A DNA stretch of 64,000 nucleotides from Flavobacterium saliperosum (GTDB taxonomy: Bacteria; Bacteroidota; Bacteroidia; Flavobacteriales; Flavobacteriaceae), in NCBI RefSeq assembly GCF_900100625.1, contig NZ_FMTY01000006.1:1-64000 (forward strand). Reading direction: 5' to 3'. The translations under genes and the position numbers were made by a program. Under the pieces are notes generated by a model. It was not told the origin of the DNA and did no database searches. It saw only the letters and a program-made list of their open reading frames with translations. Of this stretch, positions 35,571 to 45,188 are shown in pieces. Within the stretch, counting starts at the first letter, position 1. Each line of letters begins with the position of its first letter.

Positions 35571-37451
35571 TTATCCGTTGATTTTGAGTTTCATGCCGGG
35601 TCTAATGTTGTCTCCTTTAATGTTGTTGAGTTTTTTAATCTCCGCCACCGTAGTGCCTTGTTTCTTGGAAATGCTGATTAAAGAATCGCCTTTCTGAACC
35701 ACATACATGCGTTCTTTTTCAAGACTGCGTTCTTTAATGGAGGATTTCTTAACCTCTTTTCTCTCTTCTTTTTCCACTGAAGCTACAGCTTCCTCTGCTG
35801 CCAGAACTTTTAATTCCTGACCGGCTTTGATGCTTTCGTCGGCAAGATTATTCCACTCTTTCAGTTGCGCAATAGTGATGTTATTTTTCGTTGCAATCTG
35901 CGTAAGATTTTCGCCTTTCTGAACCACATACACTTTAGAGTTGTCTGCTACTGCCGTTTTTGGCTCTGCTGTTTTCACAACAGGATCAGCCACTTTAAGC
36001 GTATCGACTTTCTTCTTTCGCGCTGCCGATTTCTCTGCAACAACCACCGAAGTTTCATATTGTATTTTCAGTTTCTGACCCGCATTTACATTAGAGCCTT
36101 TAAGCTTGTTCCACTTCTTCAGCTGGGCCATGGTAACATGGTTCTTTTCGGAGATTTCCGATAGATTGTCGCCCCGCTTCACAGTGTAATATTTGGTTCT
36201 GACCTTTTTAACCGATTTGGCCGATACTTCGTCTTCCCCATAATCGGCAGAATACGTATTGGAAGCAATAGCAGTTTGAGTAGAATCGGACAGAATGTTT
36301 CTTGGCTTTTTAACTTTGAATTGCTGTCTTTCCCTCTTGCTGTCTTCATAATCAATATAGGCGTACACCTTGTCTTCATTGGAAGTGAAAACCGCCAATT
36401 TGTTTTTCGGCAAACGGATATAGTGGGCTTTATCGGTAACAAAAGGCACCACATTGCGTTTGTAAATCGGATTCAGAAAGCGCAATTGTTCTTCCGGCAT
36501 GTCCAACAAATCGGCAATCTGTTTGAACGACATTTGCTTTTTCACCATTACCGTATCGGTTTCGAAATAAGTAACCGAGGCTTTTTTAGGGACAATCCCG
36601 TGTTCTTTTTTATATTCATACACATACATCGTCGCATAAAACGCAGGCAAATAGCCTTGGGTTTCCGGATGCATGTACTTTCTGATGTTCCAGTAATTGG
36701 TGTGTCCTCCCGAACGGCGAATCGCTTTCGAAATGTTTCCCGGTCCGGTGTTGTATGATGCCAAAACCAAATCCCAATCCCCGAAAATACGATACATGTT
36801 GGTGAAATACTGACAAGCCGCTTCGGTTGATTTCAACGGATCGTAACGCTCGTCCACATACGAATTCACTTCCAGTTTGTATTGTTTCCCGGTTTCATAC
36901 ATGAACTGCCATAAGCCGCTCGCACCTACTCTTGATTTCGCCAACGGATTCAAAGCCGATTCCACGATGGCAAGGTATTTGATCTCCAACGGAAGATCGT
37001 ATTTGGACAATTTGGACTCAAACATAGGGAAGTAATATTCGGATACTGCCATCAGACGTTCGAAAGCACGCGGACGGTTTTTTAGAAACGATTTGATTAC
37101 ATTTTCCACCGTTGGATTATACTCCACGTTGAACGGCGATTTTTCGTCCAGTTTTTTCAGACGTTCTTTTAAAAGATCGGTTGATAAATCATAGCCAACC
37201 GTTTCATTGTTGTCCACTTTAGCGATTTCCGATTGCATTTCATCAAAAAGTTCCTGATTATTAAGTTCCTTCATCCACATTTCATCAATGCAGTTGCTGG
37301 TCTCGTGGTACACGAAAGTCGCTTTAATAGAATCAAGATACGATAGCTTTGGGAGCTGAGTAAGTTGAACCTCCTTTTCGGCAATCTCCTGAGCGTTGGC
37401 CGCCAGAGAGAAAATCCCGAATACTAGGGAAAATACTTTTGTTTTATTCAT
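35571..37451 (-). CDS. LysM-domain lytic transglycosylase (MltD-like)
   Basis: A 626-residue periplasmic enzyme that cleaves peptidoglycan glycan strands. After the signal peptide (MNKTKVFSLVFGIFSLAANA) comes an SLT domain with catalytic Glu164 in IVESALNPLAKSRVGASGLWQF and the supporting NTGPGNI (235). Three LysM domains follow at about 420-464, 507-549 and 582-624 (YTVKRGDNL, YVVQKGENL, YVVQKGDSL), separated by Lys/Glu-rich linkers. Residues 290-360 hold a further repeat-like part with IRLPKN. It is the typical flavobacterial MltD-type protein; the exact substrate range is not known. Confidence 0.93.
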   Translation of the reverse strand: MNKTKVFSLVFGIFSLAANAQEIAEKEVQLTQLPKLSYLDSIKATFVYHETSNCIDEMWMKELNNQELFDEMQSEIAKVDNNETVGYDLSTDLLKERLKKLDEKSPFNVEYNPTVENVIKSFLKNRPRAFERLMAVSEYYFPMFESKLSKYDLPLEIKYLAIVESALNPLAKSRVGASGLWQFMYETGKQYKLEVNSYVDERYDPLKSTEAACQYFTNMYRIFGDWDLVLASYNTGPGNISKAIRRSGGHTNYWNIRKYMHPETQGYLPAFYATMYVYEYKKEHGIVPKKASVTYFETDTVMVKKQMSFKQIADLLDMPEEQLRFLNPIYKRNVVPFVTDKAHYIRLPKNKLAVFTSNEDKVYAYIDYEDSKRERQQFKVKKPRNILSDSTQTAIASNTYSADYGEDEVSAKSVKKVRTKYYTVKRGDNLSEISEKNHVTMAQLKKWNKLKGSNVNAGQKLKIQYETSVVVAEKSAARKKKVDTLKVADPVVKTAEPKTAVADNSKVYVVQKGENLTQIATKNNITIAQLKEWNNLADESIKAGQELKVLAAEEAVASVEKEERKEVKKSSIKERSLEKERMYVVQKGDSLISISKKQGTTVAEIKKLNNIKGDNIRPGMKLKING

Positions 37452-37553
37452 ACTTGTTATTTTAACTCATTATCATTCAATCTCTTATCAATATTTACAA
37501 ACATAATAGGTTATAACATAAAAATTGCTTAAAAATTGTTAAAAAATGAAACT

Positions 37554-38741
37554 TTAACTTAATATCGCCGCAATTCCGGGTAGTGTTTTGCCTTCCAGCA
37601 TTTCCAGCATGGCCCCGCCACCAGTGGAAACGTAGCTCATTTTTGATTCAAAACCGAACTGTTTTACAGCGGCCACCGAATCGCCTCCGCCTACTAATGA
37701 AAAGGCGCCGTTTTTTGTGGATTCTGCAATAAAGTTACCCAAAGTGATGGTGCCTTCCGCAAATTTTTCCAGTTCGAAAACGCCTAACGGACCGTTCCAA
37801 AGAATGGTTTTCGAGTTTTTAATTACGTCTTTCAGGGCTTCCAACGATTTCGGACCCACGTCCAACCCTTTCCAACCCTCAGGAATATTGTAAACATCGA
37901 CAATTTGTGTATTGGCTTCATTCGAAAACGCATCGGCTGCTACCACATCCACCGGTAAGTGAATCTGAACGTTTTTCGCTTTGGCTTTCTCCATGATTTC
38001 CAAGGCCAACGCCATTTTATCGTCTTCACAAATCGAATTTCCGATGTTCCCACCCAAGGCTTTGATGAACGTAAAGGTCATTCCGCCACCGATAATCATG
38101 TGGTCGATTTTATCCAGAATGTTTTCGATAACGGTAATCTTAGAAGACACTTTCGATCCGCCAAGCACCGCCGTTACCGGTTTTTCAGAATTATTCAGTA
38201 CTTTGTTTAAGCTTTCGATTTCTTTCGCCAAAAGCAATCCGAAGCATTTGCGTTCCGGGAAAAACTGAGCGATAATGGTTGTCGAAGCGTGCGCGCGGTG
38301 TGCCGTTCCGAAAGCATCATTCACATAGATGTCACCTAATTTTGCCAATTTTTCTGCAAAAGCCACATCGCCTTTTTCTTCTTCGGCATAAAAACGAAGG
38401 TTTTCCAATAATAAAACTTCACCGGGTTGTAAATCGGCCGCCGCTTTTTCAGCCACATCACCAATACAATTGGAAGCAAATTTTACAGGAACACCCAAAA
38501 CTTCAGCCGTTTTCGCCACTATGTGTTGTAAGGAATATTTTTCTTCCACGCCTTTCGGTCTTCCCAGGTGTGACATCAAAATAACACATCCCCCGTCTTT
38601 TAAAATTTTGTCAATGGTTGGTTTGGCCGCTTCAATTCGGTTGGCATCCGTTACGTTGAAATGGTCGTCCAACGGCACGTTAAAATCGACACGGATGATG
38701 GCTTTTTTACCTGAAAAATTAAAATCGTTAAGGGTTCTCAT
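37554..38741 (-). CDS. pgk: Phosphoglycerate kinase
   Basis: Glycolytic enzyme that makes ATP from 1,3-bisphosphoglycerate. The 395-residue protein shows the substrate-binding [10 protein letters not shown] (18-27), the helical [13 protein letters not shown] (54-66), GGSKVSSKI, and the C-terminal ATP-binding end [13 protein letters not shown] and [20 protein letters not shown] (here [10 protein letters not shown]). Monocistronic, with a -7 box upstream. Confidence 0.98.
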   Translation of the reverse strand: MRTLNDFNFSGKKAIIRVDFNVPLDDHFNVTDANRIEAAKPTIDKILKDGGCVILMSHLGRPKGVEEKYSLQHIVAKTAEVLGVPVKFASNCIGDVAEKAAADLQPGEVLLLENLRFYAEEEKGDVAFAEKLAKLGDIYVNDAFGTAHRAHASTTIIAQFFPERKCFGLLLAKEIESLNKVLNNSEKPVTAVLGGSKVSSKITVIENILDKIDHMIIGGGMTFTFIKALGGNIGNSICEDDKMALALEIMEKAKAKNVQIHLPVDVVAADAFSNEANTQIVDVYNIPEGWKGLDVGPKSLEALKDVIKNSKTILWNGPLGVFELEKFAEGTITLGNFIAESTKNGAFSLVGGGDSVAAVKQFGFESKMSYVSTGGGAMLEMLEGKTLPGIAAILS

Positions 38742-38779
38742 TTGGGTGTTATTTTGTTGATTGTTTATTCTTTAATCAG

Positions 38780-38787
38780 CAAATATA
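38780..38787 (-). promoter_or_regulatory. -7 promoter element of pgk
   Basis: Minus-strand TATATTTG (plus strand caaatata), 39 nt before the ATG at 38741; no good TTG at -33 seen. Confidence 0.45.
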
Positions 38788-38911
38788 CAATTTTTCTTTT
38801 TTCAGCCTTTTTTCTTATAAATTTTTAAGGATATCTCAATTTCCATTGACTTCGTATTTCATTTGTTAAATGATTTAAAAATACTATTTTTACTACAATA
38901 AATTCATCTAT

Positions 38912-39442
38912 ATGCCAAAATCAAACGAATTCACAGCCCTTACAGAAGAAGTGGTAATGAACCAAATCTACTTAATCAGAAACCAGAAAGTCATGCTCGA
39001 TCGTGATTTGGCAAAACTTTATGGGGTAGAAACCAAAGTTTTAAAACAACAGGTTCGCAGAAATATCAAGCGTTTTCCGGAAGATTTCATGTTTGAAATG
39101 ACCGAAACGGAAAGTCGAAACTTGAGGTCACAATTTGTGACCTCAAGTTGGGGAGGCAATCGTTATGTGATAATGTGCTTCACCGAACAAGGCGTCGCCA
39201 TGCTTTCCAGTGTTTTGAAAAGCGAACAGGCCATAAAAGTCAACATCCAAATTATTCGCGTTTTCACTAAATTGCGTAGCTTCTTACTTGAGAATACGGA
39301 AGTTCGGCTGGAAATCGAACAGATAAAAAAGAAACTGGACAATCATGGGAAAAACATTGAATTAGTATTTCAGTATCTCGACGAACTTATTGAAAAATCG
39401 GAAAACAAAAAACCAAGGGAAAAAATCGGTTACAAAAAGTAG
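38912..39442 (+). CDS. ORF6N domain protein (KilA-N-type, DNA-binding candidate)
   Basis: A 176-residue protein with the ORF6N domain (about 1-125): MNQIYLIRNQKVMLDRDLAKLYGVETKVLKQQVRRNIKRFPEDFMFEM, LRSQFVTSSWGG and the signature FTEQGVAMLSSVL, followed by a coiled coil. ORF6N proteins are common in Bacteroidota and in phages and plasmids, and are thought to bind DNA. Its expression region is short and AT-rich; codon use is not clearly different from neighbours. It carries a 31-bp perfect inverted repeat inside the coding sequence (see that entry). No integrase is near, so a mobile origin is only a guess. Confidence 0.88.
   Translation: MPKSNEFTALTEEVVMNQIYLIRNQKVMLDRDLAKLYGVETKVLKQQVRRNIKRFPEDFMFEMTETESRNLRSQFVTSSWGGNRYVIMCFTEQGVAMLSSVLKSEQAIKVNIQIIRVFTKLRSFLLENTEVRLEIEQIKKKLDNHGKNIELVFQYLDELIEKSENKKPREKIGYKK
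39119..39149. repeat. Perfect inverted repeat inside the ORF6N gene, 15-bp arms, 1-nt centre
   Basis: AACTTGAGGTCACAA at 39119-39133, centre T at 39134, and TTGTGACCTCAAGTT at 39135-39149. The region encodes NLRSQFVTSSW. On DNA it could be a dimer-binding operator; in the RNA the 1-nt centre would force a slightly smaller stem. Confidence 0.85.
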
Positions 39443-39464
39443 ACTATTAACAGGCAATTGTTTC

Positions 39465-39494
39465 TTGCCCCGATTAAACTTTCTGTTATCTTTG
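39465..39494 (+). promoter_or_regulatory. Full promoter (TTG-N19-TAnnTTTG) of the holB-like gene
   Basis: TTG at 39465-39467, 19-nt spacer, TATCTTTG at 39487-39494. The ATG at 39499 begins only 4 nt after the -7 box, so the transcript is leaderless or nearly so. Confidence 0.7.
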
Positions 39495-39498
39495 CTTC

Positions 39499-40647
39499 AT
39501 GCTATTCAGGGAAATTTTAGGCCAACAACACATTAAGAGTCATTTAACGAAAAGCGCCGATTTGGGCAGGATTCCGCACGCACAATTGTTTGTAGGTCCT
39601 GAAGGATCAGGAACTTTACCCATGGCGATTGCCTATGCGCAATACATTTTGTGTTCCAATGTTTCGGGTGAAAACACGAACGGCAACGAGGCCTGTAATT
39701 TAAAATTCGAGCATTTTTCACATCCCGATCTGCATTTCGTGTTTCCGGTGGCGACAAACGATCAGGTGAAAAGTCATCCGGTAAGTGCCAATTTCATGAA
39801 ACAATGGCGCGAGTTTGTTATCGAAAATCCGTACGGCAGTTTATTCGAATGGCTGAAATCCCTGGGAATACAGAACAAACAGGGACAAATTGGTGTGGAC
39901 GAAGCCCAGGAAATCATGAAATCCCTTTCGCTGAAAGCCTACGAAGGCGGTTACAAGGTGATGATTATCTGGATGGCCGATAAAATGAATACCGCGACAG
40001 CCAACAAATTGTTGAAATTATTGGAAGAGCCACCCCAAAAAACGGTCTTTCTTTTGGTTACCGAAAATCAGGATGATATCATGCAGACGATTTTGTCGCG
40101 TTGCCAGGTGCTCGAATTTCAGGGTTTACCCGAAAGTGTGATTGCCGATGCCTTGGTTTCACGTGAAAATATCGATGAGAAATTCGCCTTAAGAATTGCC
40201 CACCAATCACAGGGAAATTTCAATAAAGCGTTACATCTTTTACACAAAGACGAAACCGAATTTCCGTTTGAAGAATGGTTTGTACAATGGGTGCGTGCCG
40301 CGTTTCGTGCCAAAGGAAATGCCGCTGCCATTTTGGATCTGACGTCCTGGAGTGAGGAAATTGCCGGCATTGGCCGTGAAGCCCAAAAACAGTTTCTGCA
40401 TTTTTGCGTAGAAATGTTCCGTCAGGCGTTGTTGCTGAATTACGAGTCGTCCAAACTGGTTTACATTGAGCCTACGGTTGACAAATTCAAACTGGAAAAT
40501 TTTGCGCCTTTTGTGAACGGCAACAACATTAACGAGATTTTCAACGAACTTTCCGATGCGATATATCATATAGAACGCAACGGAAATGCCAAAATCATTT
40601 TAACCGATTTATCCATAAAACTAACCCGATTAATTCATAAAAAATAA
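39499..40647 (+). CDS. holB: DNA polymerase III subunit delta-prime (holB-like)
   Basis: A 382-residue clamp-loader subunit. The N-terminal part is HIKSHLTKSADLGRIPHAQLFVGPEGSGTLPMAIAYAQYIL: the Walker A is degenerate (GPEGSGT, no Lys), as expected for delta-prime, which does not bind ATP. ILSRCQVLEFQGL carries the SRC motif, and KMNTATANKLLKLLEEPPQKTVFLLV is the family's conserved helix region. Start ATG at 39499 sits right behind the promoter. The DoxX-like gene follows 3 bp after its stop. The symbol is by family; the gene could also be a tau-like paralogue. Confidence 0.85.
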   Translation: MLFREILGQQHIKSHLTKSADLGRIPHAQLFVGPEGSGTLPMAIAYAQYILCSNVSGENTNGNEACNLKFEHFSHPDLHFVFPVATNDQVKSHPVSANFMKQWREFVIENPYGSLFEWLKSLGIQNKQGQIGVDEAQEIMKSLSLKAYEGGYKVMIIWMADKMNTATANKLLKLLEEPPQKTVFLLVTENQDDIMQTILSRCQVLEFQGLPESVIADALVSRENIDEKFALRIAHQSQGNFNKALHLLHKDETEFPFEEWFVQWVRAAFRAKGNAAAILDLTSWSEEIAGIGREAQKQFLHFCVEMFRQALLLNYESSKLVYIEPTVDKFKLENFAPFVNGNNINEIFNELSDAIYHIERNGNAKIILTDLSIKLTRLIHKK

Positions 40648-40650
40648 CCT

Positions 40651-41046
40651 ATGTTGACAAGTCAAAATTATGCCGAAGTATTGATATTACTTCTTTTAGC
40701 AATTACATTTTTACAATCCGGCTACGATAAAATTACCGATTGGAAGGGTAATATTGAGTGGTTAAAGGGCCATTTTTCACAAACATTTATTAAAAATCAA
40801 GTCCCTGCATCTTTAGGGTTAATTCTTGTTTTAGAAATTTTTGCAGGTGTATTAAATATCATTGGCGTTTTGCAGCTATTCATGACAGAAGGTGTTCGTC
40901 ATGACTTTGGTTTTTATGGTGCGTTAATGTCATGCATCACTTTGCTGTTTTTACTTTTCGGACAACGTATCGCTAAAGATTACGACGGTGCCAGAACGAT
41001 TGTGATTTATTTTATTCCGGCTATCCTGGCGGTGTACTGGTTATAA
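40651..41046 (+). CDS. DoxX-like four-helix membrane protein
   Basis: A 131-residue protein with four transmembrane segments (LILLLLAITFLQSGYDK, LGLILVLEIFAGVLNIIGV, FGFYGALMSCITLLFLLFG, IVIYFIPAILAVYWL), the DoxX/MauE-type layout. The start ATG lies 3 bp after the holB-like stop, so it is co-transcribed. A strong terminator follows. Function unknown; DoxX proteins have been linked to redox processes. Confidence 0.8.
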   Translation: MLTSQNYAEVLILLLLAITFLQSGYDKITDWKGNIEWLKGHFSQTFIKNQVPASLGLILVLEIFAGVLNIIGVLQLFMTEGVRHDFGFYGALMSCITLLFLLFGQRIAKDYDGARTIVIYFIPAILAVYWL

Positions 41047-41072
41047 TTTCAGATAAAATCAAAATAGAAATT

Positions 41073-41104
41073 GCCGTAAATTTTAGTGTTTACGGCTTTT
41101 TTAT
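41073..41104. terminator. Terminator after the DoxX-like gene
   Basis: GCCGTAAA (41073-41080) pairs perfectly with TTTACGGC (41089-41096), followed by TTTTTTATT. The opposing helicase gene ends at 41101 and may use the same hairpin. Confidence 0.8.
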
Positions 41105-43374
41105 TGTTTCAGACTAGCTTTAAACAAACGCAATTCATCCCACGAAAAAGCCTCTCCGTGCAGGTCTTTCAGTTCGCCCAGACTTTCCCCATTAAAATTT
41201 TTAAATGCCAAACGCAAATCGGCTATTTTGTCTTCGGGTAAAATATCTGAAAGTTCAATGATTTCCATCTGAATCAGTTTGGTGAAATGACTGAAAATGG
41301 TGCCCGGCGTGAGTTTTCGTTGTTTCGCGATTTCGTGTATCGATAAATTCTGTTTCCACAATTCCAACGTTTCTTCAATCGTGGCTTTCTTTGGTTCTTT
41401 TTTCTTTTTCATTTTCGGTTCGTAATAGGAAACGTCTCCATCGTCTTCCACTAAAGCGGCATTCCTGGTTTTGAAACGTTCGGTAATGGTAACCAACTTG
41501 TTGATCTTATAATGTTGGGCTTCATCGGAAAGTAAATTCTGTTTCGAAATTTCTTTACCTTCCGAAATGACTTTCAGCAACAAACGCACTTTTTTCAGTT
41601 GCAATACGGTTTTGATCTGCAGTTCTTCCAAAAGCAGTAACTCGTCGTAAAACGCTTTTACTTTTTTGATGCGCTTCACTTCTTCAATTTTCAGCAGGAT
41701 TTCTTCCACGCCATTATCCAGGGATTTAAAGAAATAATCATACGCTGCATCACAACGCTGACGGATAAAGTCAATATTCACAGGGTTTTCCGAAAACAAT
41801 TTGCGCAACTGACTTTGGAATTTCGCAGAAGCATCCCCTAATTCGGCCATACTTTCGGCATTGGTTTTGGCCCAGTCCCTGTGTTTTGTTTTAGGCGATT
41901 TCGGGGCTTCCTGATGGTAACTGAAACTATGATTGCGCCATTCCTGTATCAGGGTTCGGAAATCGAAACTGGTAATCAGACAATTAAAAAGATAATTCTT
42001 GGTTTCGGTAGTTAACGAATCCTGCAGGATTTCCTCACTGGCTTTGTTGGAAGCATAGTGCAACACTTCTTCGTCGGAGGAAATGCCATTCATTTGCAGC
42101 GGAGAAAGCAAAATAAGCCCGTTTAACGAACGCAAACGCGAAAGAGCGACATAGGCTTGTCCGGGTGCAAAAACTCGCGACACATCCAAAACAGCGCGGT
42201 CAAAAGTCAATCCCTGGCTTTTATGAACCGTTATCGCCCAAGCTAGTTTTATGGGAAAATGGGTAAAGGTGCCCAAAAGTTCCTCTTCGATTTCCTTGGT
42301 ATTTTCGTTTATTTTGTACCTAATGTTCTGCCATTCATAGCGTTCCACTTCGATGGTTTTATTTTCTTCCGGAAAATGAACCAGAATTTCGTTGTCGGAA
42401 AGCGATTTGATGATCCCCATCTTACCGTTGAAAAACTGTTTTTCGAAAGACAGGTCGTTTTTAATAAACATGATCTGGGCGCCGACTTTCAGCTGCAAAT
42501 TCGGATCGACAGGATAAATCTTTTCCGGAAAATCGTCCACAATTTCGGGTTTGAACGTGTACTGTTTTCCGGCTAATTCCTTGAGCGAATCGAAATTAAT
42601 GGCATCTGCTTTAGCATTATGAGTGGTTAAAATGATATAGCCTTTATTGGCTTTGACATCAAAATCGGGTTTTACGAATTGGTTCAACACCTGAAGGTCA
42701 TTCGAAGTAATTCGGTTGTTTCGCAAATTGTTCAATACCGAAATAAACTGATCGTCCGTTTGACGGAAAATTTTATCCAATTCGATATACAACGGCGGAT
42801 ACTGCTGCACCACATGCGAATGAAAAAAGAACATCCCGCGGTAGTATTTCTGCAACATCTGCCATTCTTCGTTTTTTACGACGGGCGGTAATTGTAATAA
42901 ATCTCCTATATATAAAACTTGCACACCACCAAATGGGCGCTCGTTACGACGGACTTTCCGCATCATGAAATCCATGGCATCCAGCACATCGGCGCGAAGC
43001 ATACTCACTTCATCAATAACGAGTAATTCCATATTCCGGATTACGGAACGTTTGGTGTTATTCATTTGAAAATGACGACGTAACGAATCCTGATTTTCGA
43101 ATTTTACGCTCTCCGAAAAATACGGAAGTTCCTTATTATCCGGAATAAAAGCGGCAAAAGGCAGCTGAAACATGGAGTGGATTGTTACTCCGCCTGCGTT
43201 AAGAGCGGCAATTCCGGTAGGTGCGACAACCACCGTGTTTTTATGGGTGGTGGCTATAATTTCACGAAGTAAAGTTGTTTTCCCTGTACCCGCTTTACCG
43301 GTGAGAAAGATCGAGCGGTTGGTTTGATTGATAAACCGGAGGGTATAAGTAGCTGCGGCAGATAATTGTTCCAT
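41101..43374 (-). CDS. PIF1-type SF1B helicase with C-terminal HTH
   Basis: A 757-residue helicase. Walker A GKAGTGKTT (26-34), then VVAPTGIAALNAGGVTIHSMF (motif Ia region), Walker B LLVIDEVSML, and the C-terminal RecD-like motif LAWAITVHKSQGLTFDRAVLDVSR with YVALSRLRSL. A helix-turn-helix-type region near the end (ETLELWKQNLSIHEIAKQRKL, about 667-687) is typical of the Bacteroidota PIF1/RecD-like group and of RecQ-associated HTH domains. It likely unwinds DNA at replication or repair structures. It stands alone between convergent genes; start ATG at 43374. Confidence 0.9.
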   Translation of the reverse strand: MEQLSAAATYTLRFINQTNRSIFLTGKAGTGKTTLLREIIATTHKNTVVVAPTGIAALNAGGVTIHSMFQLPFAAFIPDNKELPYFSESVKFENQDSLRRHFQMNNTKRSVIRNMELLVIDEVSMLRADVLDAMDFMMRKVRRNERPFGGVQVLYIGDLLQLPPVVKNEEWQMLQKYYRGMFFFHSHVVQQYPPLYIELDKIFRQTDDQFISVLNNLRNNRITSNDLQVLNQFVKPDFDVKANKGYIILTTHNAKADAINFDSLKELAGKQYTFKPEIVDDFPEKIYPVDPNLQLKVGAQIMFIKNDLSFEKQFFNGKMGIIKSLSDNEILVHFPEENKTIEVERYEWQNIRYKINENTKEIEEELLGTFTHFPIKLAWAITVHKSQGLTFDRAVLDVSRVFAPGQAYVALSRLRSLNGLILLSPLQMNGISSDEEVLHYASNKASEEILQDSLTTETKNYLFNCLITSFDFRTLIQEWRNHSFSYHQEAPKSPKTKHRDWAKTNAESMAELGDASAKFQSQLRKLFSENPVNIDFIRQRCDAAYDYFFKSLDNGVEEILLKIEEVKRIKKVKAFYDELLLLEELQIKTVLQLKKVRLLLKVISEGKEISKQNLLSDEAQHYKINKLVTITERFKTRNAALVEDDGDVSYYEPKMKKKKEPKKATIEETLELWKQNLSIHEIAKQRKLTPGTIFSHFTKLIQMEIIELSDILPEDKIADLRLAFKNFNGESLGELKDLHGEAFSWDELRLFKASLKQ

Positions 43375-43420
43375 GTGGCGTATAATTTAAAATGTGAAAA
43401 TACTAAAAAAGACGAACGGG

Positions 43421-43452
43421 TACAAATAAAAAAGCCTCCCAAATGGAAGGCT
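43421..43452 (-). terminator. Terminator after the OmpH/Skp-like gene
   Basis: AGCCTTCC and GGGAGGCT pair on the minus strand around an ATTT loop, followed by TTTTTTATTTG. Confidence 0.75.
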
Positions 43453-43458
43453 GTAGTA

Positions 43459-44031
43459 TTATTTCTTTTCTTCGGTTTTAGGCTCTTCCTCTTTCTTGGC
43501 AGCGCCTTTGTAATTCTCGTTGATTTCTTTAGAAATAGTGGCCGTGATGTCATAAGCATCTTTCGCGTAAAGCACCGTCGCCGCATCCCCGGTTCCGTAA
43601 ATATAATCGTAACCGTTTTTCTTACCGTACTCTTTGATATACGTTTTGATTCTTTTGATCAAGCTGTCCATTTCTTTACCGCTTTCTTGTTGCAACGTCT
43701 GTAACATAGCTTGTTGTTTCATACCAAGCTCCTGTTCTCTTTTTTGCAATTCGGCCCCTTTAGCCTGAGCCCAAGCCTGACCTTTTAACTGGGCATTTTG
43801 TTGGAAAGAAGCTGCTTCACTTTGGAAACGGCTTGCCTCGCCACGCAATTCGCGACCCATTTCTTCTGATTTTACTTTGTATTTATCTTCAATATCTTTT
43901 GCTTCAGTGTTTTCCTCCAATAATTTTGAAGTATCAACATAAGCGGTTTTCATTTTTTCTACAGATGGGGTTTCTTTATTGCAAGAAATAATTGCCATAG
44001 CGGCAATTGACAGTAAAATCAGTTTTTTCAT
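43459..44031 (-). CDS. OmpH/Skp-like periplasmic chaperone, lipoprotein type
   Basis: A 190-residue protein with lipobox IISC (Cys17), then a long helical coiled coil (AKDIEDKYKVKSEEMGRELRGEASRFQSEAASFQQNAQLKGQAWAQ) and an end rich in Lys/Glu (EEEPKTEEKK). It matches the OmpH/Skp family, periplasmic holdases that escort outer-membrane proteins. A lipid anchor on this family is unusual outside Bacteroidota. A promoter with minus-strand TACTTTTA at 44054-44061 lies upstream; start ATG at 44031. Confidence 0.85.
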   Translation of the reverse strand: MKKLILLSIAAMAIISCNKETPSVEKMKTAYVDTSKLLEENTEAKDIEDKYKVKSEEMGRELRGEASRFQSEAASFQQNAQLKGQAWAQAKGAELQKREQELGMKQQAMLQTLQQESGKEMDSLIKRIKTYIKEYGKKNGYDYIYGTGDAATVLYAKDAYDITATISKEINENYKGAAKKEEEPKTEEKK

Positions 44032-44286
44032 TTTATAATGGATTTAATTTTGTGTAAAAGTAAGCATTCGTTTCAAAGTACCAAAGATGACAAATTTCGG
44101 AATCAAAAAAAGTGATTTTCGGTAAAATTTTATACTATAAGTTTTATTTATGGGAATAAAATAAGATATAATTCTACTTTATTAAAACCCACTTCATATA
44201 AAGCGATTTGCGGGACGTTCAAAAAAACTGAAATAATTCAGACATTAAAGCCTCTGAACATTGAAAATTGCGCTTTATTTTAATTT

Positions 44287-45135
44287 TTAATCGTTTTTTA
44301 GCACATAAATGTGTGAAGAATACTCAAAATTGCGTTTTGCTTTCCAATTGGACTGTAATCCGATTAAAAAACCGTTCAGAAAATTCATTTTTCCGTTTTT
44401 GTATTTTTCGGATAAAAGCGACACATAAAAACTGTCAAAAACCATTGGAAGGACTTTTATGAGTTTCAAGTTTTCTTTTGCGAATAATTTTTCAATGGCT
44501 GTTTTTGAAAAATGCCAAAGGTGTCTCGGCACATCATAGGCCGCCCAAAATTTTCCGTAATGTTGTGCATCGAACGATTTGTAATTCGGAACGGCAATTA
44601 AAATCGTACCGGTTGGCTTCAGCAGGCGTTTTAATTCCTGGATTTGTTTTTCCAAGTCAGGAACGTGTTCCAAAACATGCCACATGGTGATGACATCAAA
44701 TGAATGGTTTTCTAAAGCTTCCAAACTTTCCGAAAAAGAAACGCCTTTTTGAATCGCAATTTTTTTTGCTTTATCACTGGGCTCGATTCCGGTACAGTTC
44801 CAATGTTGACTTTTAGCTTCCTGAAGGAAATCACCTGTTCCCGCCCCGATGTCCAAAAGACTTCCTTTATGCGGTTGCAGTTTTGTAATCAAACTTACTT
44901 TATCGCGAATCGCTTTCCTTTTTATGAAATGATACACTTTTTCAAACAACGAACGTTGGCCATCGGTATGTGAAATATAATCGTCACTTTCATAATACTT
45001 CGGAAGATGTTCCATAGACGGTTGCGGATGGGTTTTTAAAAGTTGCAAGTCGGTGTCCAAAAGCAAATCGAAATGTTCGCCGGAAACCGAATGGTCTTGT
45101 ACAGTAATAAAAACGTTCTCGTTGGAAAAATTCAT
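44287..45135 (-). CDS. Class I SAM-dependent methyltransferase
   Basis: A 282-residue Rossmann-fold methyltransferase. SAM motif I is LLDIGAGTGDFL (about 93-104), followed by GIEPSDKAKKIA (motif II), FDVITMWHVLEHVPDLEKQI (motif III/IV region) and LKPTGTILIAVPN. The N-terminal 45 residues (DLLLDTDLQLLKTHPQPSMEHLPKYYESDDYISH) fit a family often linked to cell-surface polysaccharide or membrane lipid modification. Substrate unknown. It lies between the OmpH-type gene and mnmG; the gap to mnmG holds a parS site. Confidence 0.85.
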   Translation of the reverse strand: MNFSNENVFITVQDHSVSGEHFDLLLDTDLQLLKTHPQPSMEHLPKYYESDDYISHTDGQRSLFEKVYHFIKRKAIRDKVSLITKLQPHKGSLLDIGAGTGDFLQEAKSQHWNCTGIEPSDKAKKIAIQKGVSFSESLEALENHSFDVITMWHVLEHVPDLEKQIQELKRLLKPTGTILIAVPNYKSFDAQHYGKFWAAYDVPRHLWHFSKTAIEKLFAKENLKLIKVLPMVFDSFYVSLLSEKYKNGKMNFLNGFLIGLQSNWKAKRNFEYSSHIYVLKND

Positions 45136-45188
45136 TTCTAAAAAATATTTTTTTAAAGATTCTCTTTGTTTATGGGGGTTACCGCCGT

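Noticed and set aside
38912..39442. Prophage remnant around the ORF6N gene
   Set aside because: Only one ORF6N gene with core genes (pgk, holB-like) on both sides and no integrase or structural phage gene.
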